Source: Pomphorhynchus laevis
Taxonomy: Eukaryota > Acanthocephala > Palaeacanthocephala > Echinorhynchida > Pomphorhynchidae
DNA length: 64,000 nucleotides
Reading direction: 5' to 3'
NCBI GenBank assembly: GCA_012934845.2
Contig: WNNJ02003619.1
Coordinates: 124,001-188,000 of the forward strand
Shown here in pieces: positions 21,906 through 34,005 of the stretch. The notes beneath the pieces are model-generated. The model did no database searches and was not told the DNA's origin. It saw nothing but the letters and a program-made list of their open reading frames with translations. The translations under genes were made by a program, and so were the position numbers. How positions within the stretch are numbered: position 1 is the stretch's first letter; each line of letters starts with the position of its first letter.

Positions 21906-24265
21906 CAGGGATGGGGAACCTTGTTGTTCATAAAGACCACTTTACAACTAATCGGTTCTTATAGAGGTCAATATTAAGCAAATATTTTTTTTGTAATTTT
22001 AACCTATGATTTAAGGTTAAAATCCTTTTACCCCACTTGGCCGATTAGTAATTTATTAGTAATGTAATTAAAGAAAGGTGAATAAAAACCCTTAATTAAC
22101 ATTTTTTAATATTTTACCGAAGTAGGAACTTTTATGCAAGCAAGTAAATGAATAATAATCCTTAGAAAAACAATAAGCTTATAAAACCGAGAATACGCGA
22201 TATTTCAATTTTTCATTTTGCCAATATTTACTATTTATTCAAATTAATAAGTTTTTTTGATTTTGCTTTTTTGAAAACTTTTTGATGTCTTGTTTTATCA
22301 TAGTGGTTCTTAGTTTCAATTATTCCTCTGAAAGCTCATATGTCAACTGTGTTCTCATTGAATTCTTGATTTGCGTCATGTACGATAACGTGGATTTGCA
22401 GCAAAAATATGTTGTACAAAGGTAGCAGTCGGTATGCATGTTTACCAAGGCGTGGATATTCTACCATTTTTCTAAATTTCAATGGGATCGTCCCTATTGT
22501 CAAACTAAGATTTCAGAATATCATCTTCAGACATTTCAATGAGTTTCATTTGCAACTCTTCGGGAGCATTACATACATCGACCACGTGGGTTGGAAAGCA
22601 AGTTTCAGTGTTATGTAATGTTTTTCAAAATCACTGAATTTTTTATTGTATTCTTCTACTAATGAGTCCAAAACTGACTTGCATTCTTAAAAGATCCAGA
22701 TATATCTTCATTTTCACTCATTTTGTTCGTAAACTTGGGAAAGTGTTCTTCTAAAAGTTTTAATTGAGGTAAAATAGACTTGTAAAATAACAACTTTATC
22801 TGAATGCTTGAATTTCTTGCCACATATCATAAAAATAGATTTATTTATGCCTTGCAACGAAATGTTCAATTCATTTTGCTTCGACATCACATAAAAAAGA
22901 AACATCTCTGTAAAAGTTTAAATTTGATAATTCACAATCTTTGTTGCTTCCTATGAAAAGGTCAATTACCTGCCATTATAGTGATATAATTGTGTCCAGT
23001 ACTTTGACAGTCACCGTACTTTTGAATGATAAGGCAAATCAATTATTTTATTATCCAACACCATCATGCTTCTAAATTGAAGATGATTTGTGGAATTTGC
23101 TCCAAAAGATGCTTTGTGGAATTTGTAACCTTTTGAAAAATATCATTTAAAATGGCAGATTTAGCGCAAAGATTTTGCTAATGTAAAATACAGTGGATCT
23201 TTGATTTCTCTTAAAATGTGCAAAAATCCTTTGTTTTAAATACTTGATAATAATCCATTATTGATAACGAATTATTGGAGCTGGATTAAGGAAAGAAAGA
23301 AACAATTTATTTGACATTTCGCTAACTTCTGTTAGCATCTTCAGAAATTATAAATTTTCTGGAGATGCTAACAGAGGTTAGCGAAATATTAAATAAAATT
23401 TTCCTGTTTTATTTAACCCAGCTCCAATAATTATAAATCCTTCGTTCTTAGCCATCATAGATGGATCACCATCAATGAACACACTTATCAAATTACCGGT
23501 TCTAATGTCTAGTCCTACTTTGTTACATTGCTCTTTAAAGTTGTTAACAATATCAATCCCCGTGCCCTTTCTTTAAAAGTGTCTAAAGTAAGCAGTTCAT
23601 ATAATTGAAATTCATCAGTTACGGCACGAACTGTCCTGAATCAATGGAATTTGTCAATTCATTTAAAGCTAATGAATAATATACATTTTCTTTTTGAATT
23701 ACGTTTTAGCTGCTCTGTACATCATATGCCAATTCATGTTGTCGATCTGTATTAGTATTTTTTTGAAAAAGACACCTTATATTTGTTAATTTTATCCGGT
23801 TCAATACATCTTACCACTTCTAACATACATTCCTTTTTGAGTTTTGAAGTGATTAATGGCTTAGCTTTTTTCCCAAGTAAATGTGCAACTTTATAGCTGG
23901 CTTCTGTTTCACGATTTCCTTTATATAACGCTGAATAGAAAAATTGTCTGTTTTCCTCTTTTCAGTTTTCGGTGCGCTAAATTTCAAGACTCACACTCCA
24001 GTTTTGTATATTTATTGTCTTTATGAAAAGCATAATGCTTCTGTGCATTGAATTTCTAGAATGTGTGTATTGCGGTATCATAAATCAAACAAAAAATTTG
24101 CCTTCATTACTCACTAAAAAATATTGTAATTCCCATTCTTCATTGATAATCCCATTTTCTTCTTTCAAAGTTCGTTTCAATTTATTCGACATACTTATGG
24201 GTTGAAAATTTTCGAATAGTCCGTATCTAAAAAGATTTTATACTTCAAAGCGGTTTTCGTATGCT
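21906..24265 (-). mobile_element. Decayed hAT transposon (ZBED5/GTF2IRD2-like transposase)
   Basis: At 21906 the sequence CAGGGATGGGGAACC resembles a hAT terminal inverted repeat, preceded by an 8-bp candidate target site. On the minus strand the transposase can be followed: N-terminal MSNKLKRTLKEENGIINEEW then YFLVSNEGKFF (about 24.2 kb), the core KEQCNKVGLDIRTGNLISVF then DGDPSMMAKNEGF (about 23.5 kb), KQNELNISLQGINKSIF (22.8 kb) and a C-terminal YNKKFSDFEKHYITLKLAFQ block (22.6 kb). The catalytic domain has many frame breaks. Fold-back element 3 sits inside it. The right terminus was not found, so that end is probably lost. Confidence 0.75.
23270..23436. repeat. Fold-back element 3 inside the hAT gene
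   Basis: Imperfect arms of about 82 bp meet near 23353. Read on the minus strand, the left arm has AUUU (complement of 23345-23348), CTGAAGA (23338-23344), one extra base, and stem II GCTAAC with GTTAGC (plus strand 23331-23336 and 23321-23326). GAAA (23317-23320), UGUC (23313-23316) and AAAU (23309-23312) follow. Stem I AAAU/AUUU and a U-G wobble in stem III can form. The insertion interrupts the conserved transposase block after NEGFI. Confidence 0.7.
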
Positions 24266-24339
24266 TTAGCATCGAATATTCAAAAATCATGCGAAAATTA
24301 AAATATGGATTCCAGCCGAATCCACAACTCCTATCTGAG

Positions 24340-25235
24340 GTAATCCTTCGATGGCGAGAGATTTCTTTGGACGAAATTCCGTCGGAAAATGATTTCCAAA
24401 AACGATGGTCACGTCCAGTTTATCACAAGCTAATGTAAGAGGTATTGTCCAAAGTTACTACTCCGCAGGATAGTGCTCGTATTTTAGCATCCGCATCTCC
24501 TCATTCGGGTGACTTTCTCTTCGCCCGCCTAATCTCATCAGTTAGAAATCGATTGGATGACAGGAGTCTATCTATCGCGATTGCGTTGCGACTAGGCATT
24601 CATTTTTAACCAACCCTACGCATGCAGATGTGGGAAAATGACGGCATTCTCATATGTTCAAGGGCTTGGTTGCAACGCAGCATATCTCGACATAGCTAAA
24701 ACACCGAAGTCAATAACATCATAAAGATGGCCCTGGTGGTTGCGAACATTCAGAGTCGGCTTGAGCCCAGTGGAATCTCTCGTGATGATGGAAGGCGTCA
24801 AGATGGTTTCACAGTCGTCCCGTGGTCGGCCGGTAAGTGGTTGGTATGGGATTTCAACTGCATAAATACCCTGGCGAAAATTTAACAGGCATCTGCTACC
24901 CATCAAGCAGGAGCACCTGCCGAGCTGGCCGAATTCAGAAAACGACAAAAATATTCTGAACTGAACGATCGCATATACTCATTTACGCCAGTCGCCATAG
25001 AGAATCACGGTTCGATCGATACCGAGTCACTGGTTTTCTTAGAGGAGTTGGGCCGACGCTTCAAGCGTGCTACCGGGGACCAGCGCGCCATGTCGTTCAT
25101 TTTTCAACGTGTGAGCATGGCAGTCCAGAGAGGAAATGCCGCGTGCATCATAGAGAGCATGGAAAAGAAAGAGGGAATTATGGAATTCCATGAAGTTTTT
25201 AAATATTATTTAAACAATAATCTTAATTTGTGAAA
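24340..25235 (+). mobile_element. RLE-type retroelement C-terminal domain
   Basis: Plus-strand blocks in order: ASPHSGDFLFARLISSVRNR with LDDRSLSIAIALRLG, a Cys motif (CRCG), NNIIKMALVVANIQSRLEP, RRQDGFTVVPWSAGKWLVWD with the NCINTLA block, and EELGRRFKRATGDQRAMSFI then FQRVSMAVQRGNAACI. This is the well-spread C-terminal region holding a zinc knuckle and a PD-(D/E)XK-like endonuclease (here QDG...VWDF, then Glu and Lys). In known relatives it follows a reverse transcriptase. The RT part is missing and a few frame breaks occur. Confidence 0.75.
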
Positions 25236-25239
25236 TTAA

Positions 25240-26175
25240 AAACAAGCTGTTTGAAATAAGTAAAAAAAGGACTAATTTTAAAAGCCGCAAAGTCACCTTA
25301 TCAAATAATGTCCTATTTTCATTTTAAGCCGAAAACCGATTTTATAACCGCTTTTTAAAAATGAGTTTAGTGAATTCTTACTTATTGCTTTTATTAATGA
25401 CAATTAGTGAATTGTAAAATAACTATAGACCAACAAAAAATGTCCGAAAAAAGGAATTATTAAAAACTGTCCTGGTTGGCTCAGGAGGCCGCACTCATTA
25501 GTAGAATGAATTACTCACTGGTCGTTTCGGTTGCCTGTGTGACATTGTGAATAAAGGCGTTTCCGACACCTTGCTTAATTGTCTGAGGCTTACGCTCTTA
25601 ACCAGATCGAATTGCAGTACAGACCATCCTTAAACACTAGGCAGAGGTTGTTGCTGAATTGTCGCTGCACTCGTTGGATCCTTAATGGATACGGTATGTA
25701 TAATAGTAGGGCACGGATGTGCTGAGTAAACAACGGTCCAGGATTTATTACAAAATACGGCATTTATACTAAATGGTGTTGCTTGATAGACTGGACTTCG
25801 ATTCACGACTTTTAATCACGTTTTAAGTAGAACTGCCCTTGAAAATAATTGGATATATATAATCAATAAAATCTGCCTTGGTTCACAATGACCTCATAAT
25901 TATCGGTCCAGCACGTAAATGATAGAATGTTCATATTTCAATTTTATTTGAATCTATTTCACAGGCTTGAATGCTCAAACGTCTACAAATATTATTATGT
26001 TCAACTGTTAAAAACGTGATTATGTCTTAATTTAAAAAACACTAAACAACCTCAAAATGTGTGATTAAGTAGAACTGCCCTTGAAAATAATTGGATATAT
26101 ATAATCAATAATATATAATAATATAATATATATAATAAATATCAATAAATATTATATAATTAATTATATATTATA
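25240..26175. other. Spacer holding pieces duplicated downstream
   Basis: 25530-25690 is nearly identical to 26475-26640, and about 25828-25870 is identical to 26067-26109 (GTAGAACTGCCCTTGAAAAT and following). The rest is AT-rich with no gene. An AT-only stretch lies at 26100-26180. Confidence 0.7.
25530..25690 (+). repeat. ~160-bp direct duplication (copy 1)
   Basis: Matches 26475-26640 at all but a few positions (TGTGACATTGTGAAT, then GGCGTTTCCGACACC). In copy 2 it is attached to a recognisable RT fragment; here it is not, so copy 1 probably moved or was duplicated together with local DNA. Confidence 0.85.
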
Positions 26176-26179
26176 ATTA

Positions 26180-26640
26180 ACATTTCGATTCAAAACTCCC
26201 TCATCTCCATCTACGAAAAAGCGCTTGCGCGTAGAATCCGCGACCATTTAAGTAGGCGTAATTTGATCCCACCGAGTTTTCATGGGTTTGTCAAAGAGCG
26301 CTCGGTCCATTCAGCAATTGGTGAAGTGCATCAGTTTTGTCAGGATAATAGTCATCAGCTTGCTGTAGCTGTTTTTCTTGATTTTTCAGCTGCATTTGAC
26401 CGGATCTTTATTCCCTTCGTTATCTCCTCTCTCAGGTCCCTCGGGTTGCCTGCGAGAATTATTAACAGGGTGGAGTTGCATGTGTGACATTGTGAATGAA
26501 GGCGTTTCCGACACCTTGCTTAATTGTCTGAGGCTTACGCTCTTAACCAGATCGAATTGCAGTACAGACCATCCTTAAACACTAGGCAGATGTTGTTGCT
26601 GAATTGTCGATGCACTCGTTGGATCCTTAAGGGATACGAC
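26180..26640 (+). pseudogene. Non-LTR reverse transcriptase fragment
   Basis: The plus-strand translation gives ISIYEKALARRIRDHL, PPSFHGFVKERSVHSAIGEV and LAVAVFLDFSAAFDRIF, then a LRSLGLPARIINR block. These are RT motifs 1-3 of a CR1- or Jockey-type LINE, including the FLDFSAAFD motif that carries the first catalytic Asp. The frame is lost soon after, and the downstream 160 bp is a duplicate of 25530-25690. Confidence 0.7.
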
Positions 26641-26929
26641 GAGTGCGAATCGGGAACATCTATAAACAAATGATTAGCAATATTCCTAGAAGATATGAAT
26701 TTACCTTCTGGGTATGATGATATTCTTCTTTAATACAAAAACCAAATGTTTATCATTTTCATCTGAGTATTTTGCATACTCGTGGCTATTTATTATTTAT
26801 TATCATGCATACAGGACTTACCAGACCTATAAAGCCGTTCTATGCACAATATAACACATTATAACCAAAATATCAGTAACGAGAAATCCAAAAATAAAGT
26901 TTTCTAATATTGCCTTAATCCGCATGTAT

Positions 26930-27330
26930 TATCTAACTGTTGACAATAGCCTTGAATTTGTCTAGTGATGATGAAGCCCCGATGCCATGTGGTAATGAGT
27001 TCCACAACTTTAACGCACTGCGTGACAATCGCGATACCATTATTAACCTGTCAATTCGGCTTGTGCGACATGAGTTTATGACAATGTGACTTTGTCGAAC
27101 ATTCATTTCAACATAGTCGCTCGAATATCAATTCATCCAATTAATGGCTCATTATAACTCATTATTTCATCTTTTCGAATATGTTTGCTGTCACGACGTA
27201 GAATTTTCTCTAGTCTCATTTCGTCAGTCGGTGAAAGAAACGACGCTTGGATGGTATGTTCGATATAAGGACAAACTAGTGTGTTATATAGCAGAACAAA
27301 ACAGAGTTGAGATAATGACAAAAACAGTTT
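26930..27330 (-). mobile_element. CR1-like LINE 3' end fragment
   Basis: On the minus strand, LYNTLVCPYIEHTIQASFL matches LYNTLVRPHLEYAIPASFP of LINE D. It is followed by MRLEKILRR and a decayed C-terminus (KPN.QVNNGIAIVTQ). It is a separate, LINE D-like copy abutting LINE B. Confidence 0.65.
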
Positions 27331-27334
27331 TTAA

Positions 27335-29640
27335 TCAGATAAATCATTTTTCTTGCGAAACTGCAGGGTCTATCAGTGTCCATTCTTTATTGCGGAACTG
27401 CAGCGTCTATCACATTTGTGAAATTCCGATCACTTTGAGTCGACAAGGATAAGGTAATTTTTTACAGTCTGGACATAGATGCGTGATTTGACGAAGAACC
27501 CTTTCGACGGCATTCAATTCAGTTCGGCTACATGGAAAACTTGACGGTGAGCAATACTCAAGTATAGGTCGCACTAAAGAATTAAACAACATCCTGAGCG
27601 AATATGGAGTTATCCTTAGCAAGCAATTTTTGATAGTGTGCATCATTTTTCTAGCCTTGCATAGCTGAACATCATAATGACGTCGTGTCTTTAAGAATGA
27701 ATCTATCAGAATCCCAAAATCGCAGTGAAATGTGACTACCTCAAGTTTATTTGCACCTATTACGTAGTTATAGTAACTTTTGCATTCACGACCCAATCTC
27801 ATATTCTTGCACTTTCCCAAGTTAAAGGATATTCCTGTACTATGACTCCATTTATATACTAAATCCAAGTCTCGTTGCAATGCCAAGCAGTCTCGTTCGG
27901 TCGTGATGGCATTCCACAATTTCAAATCGTCCGCATCTGCTAAGTGCGGTATTTTGAGCAATTTCAACAGCTCATTAAAACATACAAAATAATAGTGGTC
28001 CGAGAACTGTTCCTTGTGGTACTCCATGTACAACACTGCGTTGAGATGACAAAACATTTCCTACTCGTACACAAAATTGCCGACCATCCAGGAAGTGCTT
28101 GATCCAGCGGGTTAGGTAATATTTTACATTAGTTGACTATAGAATTTTTATCAACTCAGTTTGTGGAACGCGGTCAAATGTCTTGGAGAAATCCAATTAG
28201 ACGACATCCACAATGGCACCACCTGCAATTGCGTCAGCCCATTGTTTACGTGCACATAAAGTATTCGTTAGGCATGAGCGTCCATTTCGAAAACAATGTT
28301 GCGAGTCACTCAAATAGTTTCCTGAGTTAATATGCTAATTAACCTTCTGTGAACAATTCTCTCAAGTACTTTCCTTACAGTTGATGTTAAACTTGTAGGT
28401 CTAAATCCATCTATATCGCAAACGTTCTTTGCTTTCGGAAGTGGTACAACGATCGCTGATTTCCAATCATTTGGAATAATTGACGAACTAAGAGAAACGT
28501 TAAATAACTTTGAAAGCGAATACGACAGTATACATTTTAAGAGATTAAGGACGTAAGCTGGGATATCGTCAGGGCCAGCTACCACTGATTTAGATAACTT
28601 CGACAACTCTATTTCAACTTCCTCCGTCGACACAACAATGTATCGACTCTGAAAGATGGATAATCCATCACAACTATCGACTCTAGAAGCAATACCTTCA
28701 CTCGAAGTTAGCGCAAACACATCAGCAAACACTTCAACAACTTTCATTGGGTCGTCTATAAATTCATTTCCTATACGAATGCGTTGAACACTAGATTTCG
28801 ATGCCTTTGATCGACTAACGTAACTCCAAAATCGTTTGGGTGTGTGTTTTAGAGACATAGCAATATCATTCTCGTATACATATCTCTTCTGCAATTTTAA
28901 GCGATTGCATTCATTACGAATTCGTTTGTATTCACTATTTGAATGTATACTTTTTACTACGACTCCACGCTTTATTTCTTAATCGAATGCGACGCTTTAG
29001 TTCACTATCGAACCACGACGGTTTATAAGACATTTTGCGCTTAGTAAATATACGTATGGAAGCAAATTCATCGATAACTTGAAATATCCCCTTTTTGATA
29101 GACTGCCAAATGCTCCAACATCATGATCATTACCAACAAAATGAATCTTTCTAGCATATTCAATTATCACATTTTCTGGAATCGCTTTCCATACACGCTT
29201 CACGACTCTCTCTCCACATAGTGTGATCCGCTTGACATAAGAGTAATCAGATACTTGACTATCACATGATCGATTGAACTAATGGGTGGATCTTTATAGG
29301 ATCCACCCATTAGGAATCATGTTTAGAAAACAGCATATCAATCATCGATAACGATCCTGCATTAAAATAAGTATCAAAATCTACATGTTGAATAAGCAAC
29401 ATATCGTCATACAACAAATTTGACAATGACGCCATAAATTTGCCAGCTATGGCAACAGTAGGCACATCAGAATTGTACACATGCATGTTGAAATCTCCAA
29501 AGATACAACATTTATGATACTTGGATAAGTTTTTAAGGAAATCAAGAAAGGCGAGCGATACCGCGCACGGAGCACGATAAAATTATACATTCAACAACAT
29601 ACGAGCATTAGCTCAAATAGCTGGCTCACAATAAGTTCGT
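27335..29640 (-). mobile_element. LINE B: CR1-like endonuclease-RT element, 5' truncated
   Basis: On the minus strand an endonuclease remnant (CCIFGDFNMHV, about 29.49 kb) is followed by an RT domain (28310-28894). That contains KSVVAGPDDIPAYVLNLLK, IPNDWKSAIVVPLPKAK, FRPTSLTSTVRKVLERIVHR. The fingers and palm continue at 27410-28057 with ADADDLKLWNAI in place of the usual YADDLK. The thumb has FNSLVRPILEYCSPSSFPCS. The element abuts the 3' end of LINE A. A perfect hairpin (29279-29313) interrupts its endonuclease. Several frame breaks make it inactive. Confidence 0.8.
29279..29313. repeat. 14-bp-arm hairpin inside LINE B endonuclease
   Basis: Arms CTAATGGGTGGATC (29279-29292) and its reverse complement (29300-29313), loop TTTATAG. 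It falls where LINE endonuclease codons should continue, so it arose after or during decay. Confidence 0.9.
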
Positions 29641-29651
29641 CAATAAATTAA

Positions 29652-32581
29652 TTAGTTATTAAAATAAGGAAATGCAACACGAAACATTGCTTGATTCATT
29701 TGTAGTCTTCTTTTAAAAGTATTAAGTGAACTGCATCCAACGGTGTCTGCATCAAGGTGGTTCCAAGGCTCAACAATTCTTCTATCAAATTGCATCGCGC
29801 CCAATTTCTGTACTCTGTTTCTTCGAATAGTTAAATAATGACCGCGAAGAACATTTGAACCACGTAGTTGAACCCTACTCCGAAGAGGGTGATGAGGACG
29901 TTGGAATAAATTCCAAACAAGGCACATATTCATGTACCGACGGGTCCATGTGACAGTCTCAAGTCCTAATGATCTCAGTCTGTCTTCATAAGGCAGCGAC
30001 GCTAACGTTGGTGCTAGCTTTGTTGCCCTGCGAAGTACCCTATCTGATTTCTTATGTTCATGCACAGTACGTGGGTATACAACCGGAGCTGCATATAAAA
30101 GTCTACTTAATACATGTGCTAAAATCAGAGGCCGACAAACGCGCGTCGAATCATACCTATCATTTTATTGGAGTTGGCACAAGCTTGATCAGTGTGCTTT
30201 TTAGTTGATAAATTAGAGGTAACCCATACTCCTAAATCTTTGTAACTATCGACACTTTCCACAATACAGCCCTTATATGTGTAACAAGCTGATGTTAGTT
30301 GCTTGCGAGCATTACTAATAATACGCATGTGTTTGCATTTCGAAACATTTATCACAAGCTTGTTAGACGCCGCCCACAACTTCACATTATCTATGTCAGT
30401 TTGCAAATTATCAACATCTTCACATGAATGAATGGGCCGCCATATTTTTAAGTCATCTGCATACAAACATGATCGAGAGCGAATGCACCCAGGCAAATCG
30501 TTAACATAAATGCTGAATAAAAGCGGACCCAAAACTGAAGCTTGATGTATTCCAATATGACATTCTCTAGACACAGACAATGACCAATCGACAAGTACTC
30601 GAAAGCAACGATCACGAAGAAATTCTCTAATCCAATCAACTACTATGTTTGGGAGTCCAGTATTGACAAGTTTCTGAAGAAGTAGACCATGATCTACTCT
30701 ATCAAAAGCTTTAGAAAAGTCGAAGAATATAATGTCTGTATCGGTATAATGTGTCTTACTCGCTGTCCAATCAAGATGAGCATCAAGCAAATTTGAAACA
30801 GTTGAATAACCCTCCCGAAATCCGTGCTGATTAGGAACTAAAATTTTTCGTACACGAAAAAACTCAACCATGTAGCGATGCACAACCCTCTCCAACACTC
30901 TACAGCAAATACAGGTAATGCTCACCGGCCTATAATTCTCGACGGAAGAGCGATCTCCCTTCTTGAAGTAGGGAAGAACAATTGACTGCTTCCACACATT
31001 AGGAACAGATCTTTCTAAGATTGACTGGCGAAAAATTGCACAGAGAGGGACGCAAATTGAGCCTGCTAATCTGCGCAGATAAACAGAAGGTAGTAAGTCA
31101 CAACCTCTTGAATTATTTGCTTTTAGACAGCGTAATTCAGAATAGACTTTAGCTGGCGTTATCAAATTGTCAAGGTCCAACTCAAGACACGTGTCAGAGT
31201 AAGTGTTCAGCACACTAGATTCCATACAAAAAGTTTCATGTTCATTTGCGGGTTCTACTGAAGTGCAATAGTGTGCCGCAAACTCTTCAGCTAGGTCATT
31301 CGCAGAAATGTCATAGAAGTAGTGACAAATCGAAGAATCAACAGCTCCCCTACATGATAGGTACTGAAAAAGGACCTTTAAATCGTATTTACATTTGTTA
31401 GCTAATACATTCTCAAATGCACACCGCTTCTTTCTCTTCAATGAATTGAATAAATTTCTTGCCTGTTTAAAAACATCATAACTACACTCCCCAACTTTGT
31501 AGCGATTGAAGATCAAATTACGAGTCCTCAATGCTGAACGTAACTCAGAATCGAACCAGGGAGAATCTTTTCGACGTGTCCTGCTTCTAAGTGGAGAGAA
31601 TAAAATAAGCAGCGACTCTAAGGTTCTCTGAAAGTAATTCCACGCGTCGTGTACTCCAACAACAACGGGATCTGGCCAGGAAGCTGTTGAAAGTATTGAC
31701 TTAATTGCATATGTGTTGGTTTTGAAAGCATTAACCACTTGATTTTCACGCGGACCTCGAGTTTCTTCTTGAAACCTTAAACTAATGATCACTACGCGAT
31801 GATCAGACATACCGATCGGGGCATCATAACGGATAGCGTTAATCTCACTGTTCGAAGATAAACATACATCTAATAGAGATCTACTGTCACTAGCAAAACG
31901 AGTGTAATTTTGGACATGCTGAGTTAAACCACAATAGATGATACACTCCAGAAGGTCATCGGAAGCATGGTCACAAGTAGGAAAAGCCGTATACGAATTC
32001 CAATCAACCGAATGCATATTTATGTCACCAAGTATTAAAACATTGGAGGTACCTTTAGAATAAAGTTCTACTTCCCCAATCAGTTTATCTGTGGCGGCCA
32101 AGGGTGAACGATATACTACCCCCAGAACAAGCGGAGCGGTATGCATGAATTTTACCCGACACCACAAACTTTCGACTTTATCAGAAGAAGTGCTAAGAAT
32201 AGTTACTTTCACATCGTTGCTCACATAAAGAATAACACCTCCACCTCTTCCACTTTTACGATCACTGCGGAAAACCAGATAACCAGGGATGGAGACTTCA
32301 TTATCAACAATATCACCATATAGCCATGATTCTGTGATAGCAAGTAATTTAGGACGAATTAACTGAACTCTATATCTCAGTTCATCTATCTTCGATATAA
32401 TACTGCGAACATTACCATTGAGTATTTCACAATGTCCCAACATACCTCTGGGAGTATTCCTATCACCCCTTACACATCCTAATAACCCGGACGCTAAACC
32501 ATTTAGACTCTGATAGGCAGAGTAGACGAGCCCGTTTCGATTACAGAATGCATGCGAGGCGACATGACTAGTGGGATCCAA
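29652..32581 (-). CDS. LINE A ORF2: AP endonuclease and reverse transcriptase
   Basis: The 818-codon frame (32581-30125) begins with an apurinic-type endonuclease. Its motifs are NGNVRSIISKIDEL, LLAITESWL (catalytic Glu), RGGGVILYVS, LGDINMHSVDW and GMSDHRVVII (catalytic Asp-His). The reverse transcriptase follows: NYRPVSITCICCRVLERVVH, IIFFDFSKAFDRVDHGLLLQ, GIHQASVLGPLLFSIYVNDL and CLYADDLKIW with the YADD active site. The frame closes at VGL, and a single frameshift continues it at 30065-29652 through the thumb (LRRATKLAPTLASLPYEDRL) to PYFNN. The endonuclease nicks chromosomal DNA and the RT copies the element RNA from the nick. The retained catalytic residues suggest recent activity. The start codon is uncertain because upstream codons stay open in this frame. 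Confidence 0.88.
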
Positions 32582-34005
32582 CTCAGCCGGGTGCGTCGCT
32601 TCACAATCTGAAAATTTTTCACATAGAGATTGGTTTCTCCTTTAGCAACACGAGATGCTAGTTCCTCTTTAACCTTCGATAATTTTTTTCGTTCTAATAC
32701 ATCAAGATCTTTCAGCAGTCGAATATTAGACCCTTTGAGACGTAACGAGTTTCGCAACATTAAGGTAGCATGAAGTTGGTTATGGAAGACAGCTTTGAGT
32801 AGTCGGGGTTTATTATTTAAAGCATTACGCTTACCTAGGCGGAAAAGAGCGACAAGTTTAACTTTTTGGACTGTCTCAATGTCACAGGAGCCAAGTACAT
32901 GTGCCAGAATAGACCTCAAACTCTGAATGTCGTCATTCAGTCGTGCTTGTGCATTCTCGAATATAGACTCGGGCACATTAGCTAGAATAACTGAGCATCC
33001 TCTATTATATATACGCTTATTTGAGATCACCCTATCGAGACCATCACAGGACACAGCAGATTGTGTATCTGTACATGCACGTAAGCTGGGTATTTGAGTA
33101 TCCGTTTTAACAATATTCCGCAAGCTAGATAAGTCTGTCTGGGTATGTGAATCATTAGACTCTAAAGAACTTGATGGTTACATCAAGGTGACGTGTGCGT
33201 TGCCCGAGTAAACGCACTGACCATCTTTGTTTGAGATAGTACGAAATTTCGCATTGTGAGCATTCGATATCTTCGGTGTATCACTTTGTGAAATCGCTTC
33301 ATCAGACAGAATATATTTCGAGACTTCGTCATACGGTCTTGACACTGAATTTGGAGTTGAATAGGAAGAACGCAAATATCCCCACTTCCAAATACGGGAT
33401 GCTACAGGTCCATCGCTGCCGACATGAGCGCCAGTTGATCGAGTTCGGTTGTCTATATGTAAAGCAATACCGGGAGAAGGACGATCAACGATAACGCATG
33501 TAGTCATATAGTTCGTAGTATGTGATACTTTAGGGACTGTATTTTCAGCAATTTGTTGCAATTTGCGATCGTTTGTATTCTCATCAAGGGGAATAACACA
33601 GGCAGTCGTATCATCCCCAACCTGCGCATCCACAGGAACTATATTTTTAAGAGGATGTTGAGCTTTGGAAGAGGATATTTTATCGTCCATGAGAACGGTT
33701 CGACTGAGAGATTGGTTATGTGCTTCTTCAAATTCGACCAAACGTCTTCTCAAAACATTAAGCTCCTTCACAGCACAAAAGCCACATAAATAAGCATCAT
33801 CGGAATTCTTTTTTAACTTGCTCATACAAATAGTGGTCCAGGTGTCACACAAATCATTCGAACACTGGACTTGGACAGATGTACACTCATCAATTATGCT
33901 TGCGTTTAGAGATACGGTGTTTACATTGAACTTCTTAGCTTTAAACTTCGATGTTTTTCGTGTCATTATGTGTTTTGTTCCGCTGGCAAGCTGTTTTGTA
34001 AACAA
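32503..34005 (-). CDS. LINE A ORF1: zinc-finger and RNA-binding protein
   Basis: About 500 codons in one frame, interrupted by a single TAA near 33178. The N-terminus has a PHD-like Cys array (VQCSNDLCDTWTTICM ... YLCGFC) then a short leucine-rich helix (ELNVLRRRLVEFEE), possibly a coiled coil for multimerisation. The C-terminal part (CSVILANVPESIFEN, KLVALFRLGKRN, KPRLLKAVFHNQLHATLMLR, KVKEELASRVAKGETNLYV) resembles the nucleic-acid-binding ORF1 domain of CR1-group elements. The same order is present in the L2-like element at 35 kb and in LINE D. It would coat the element RNA. ORF2 begins inside its last 79 bases in another frame. Confidence 0.8.

Noticed and set aside
30125-32581. Host gene encoding an 818-aa protein
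   Set aside because: All domains are those of a LINE ORF2 (AP endonuclease and reverse transcriptase) and the neighbouring ORF1 matches.
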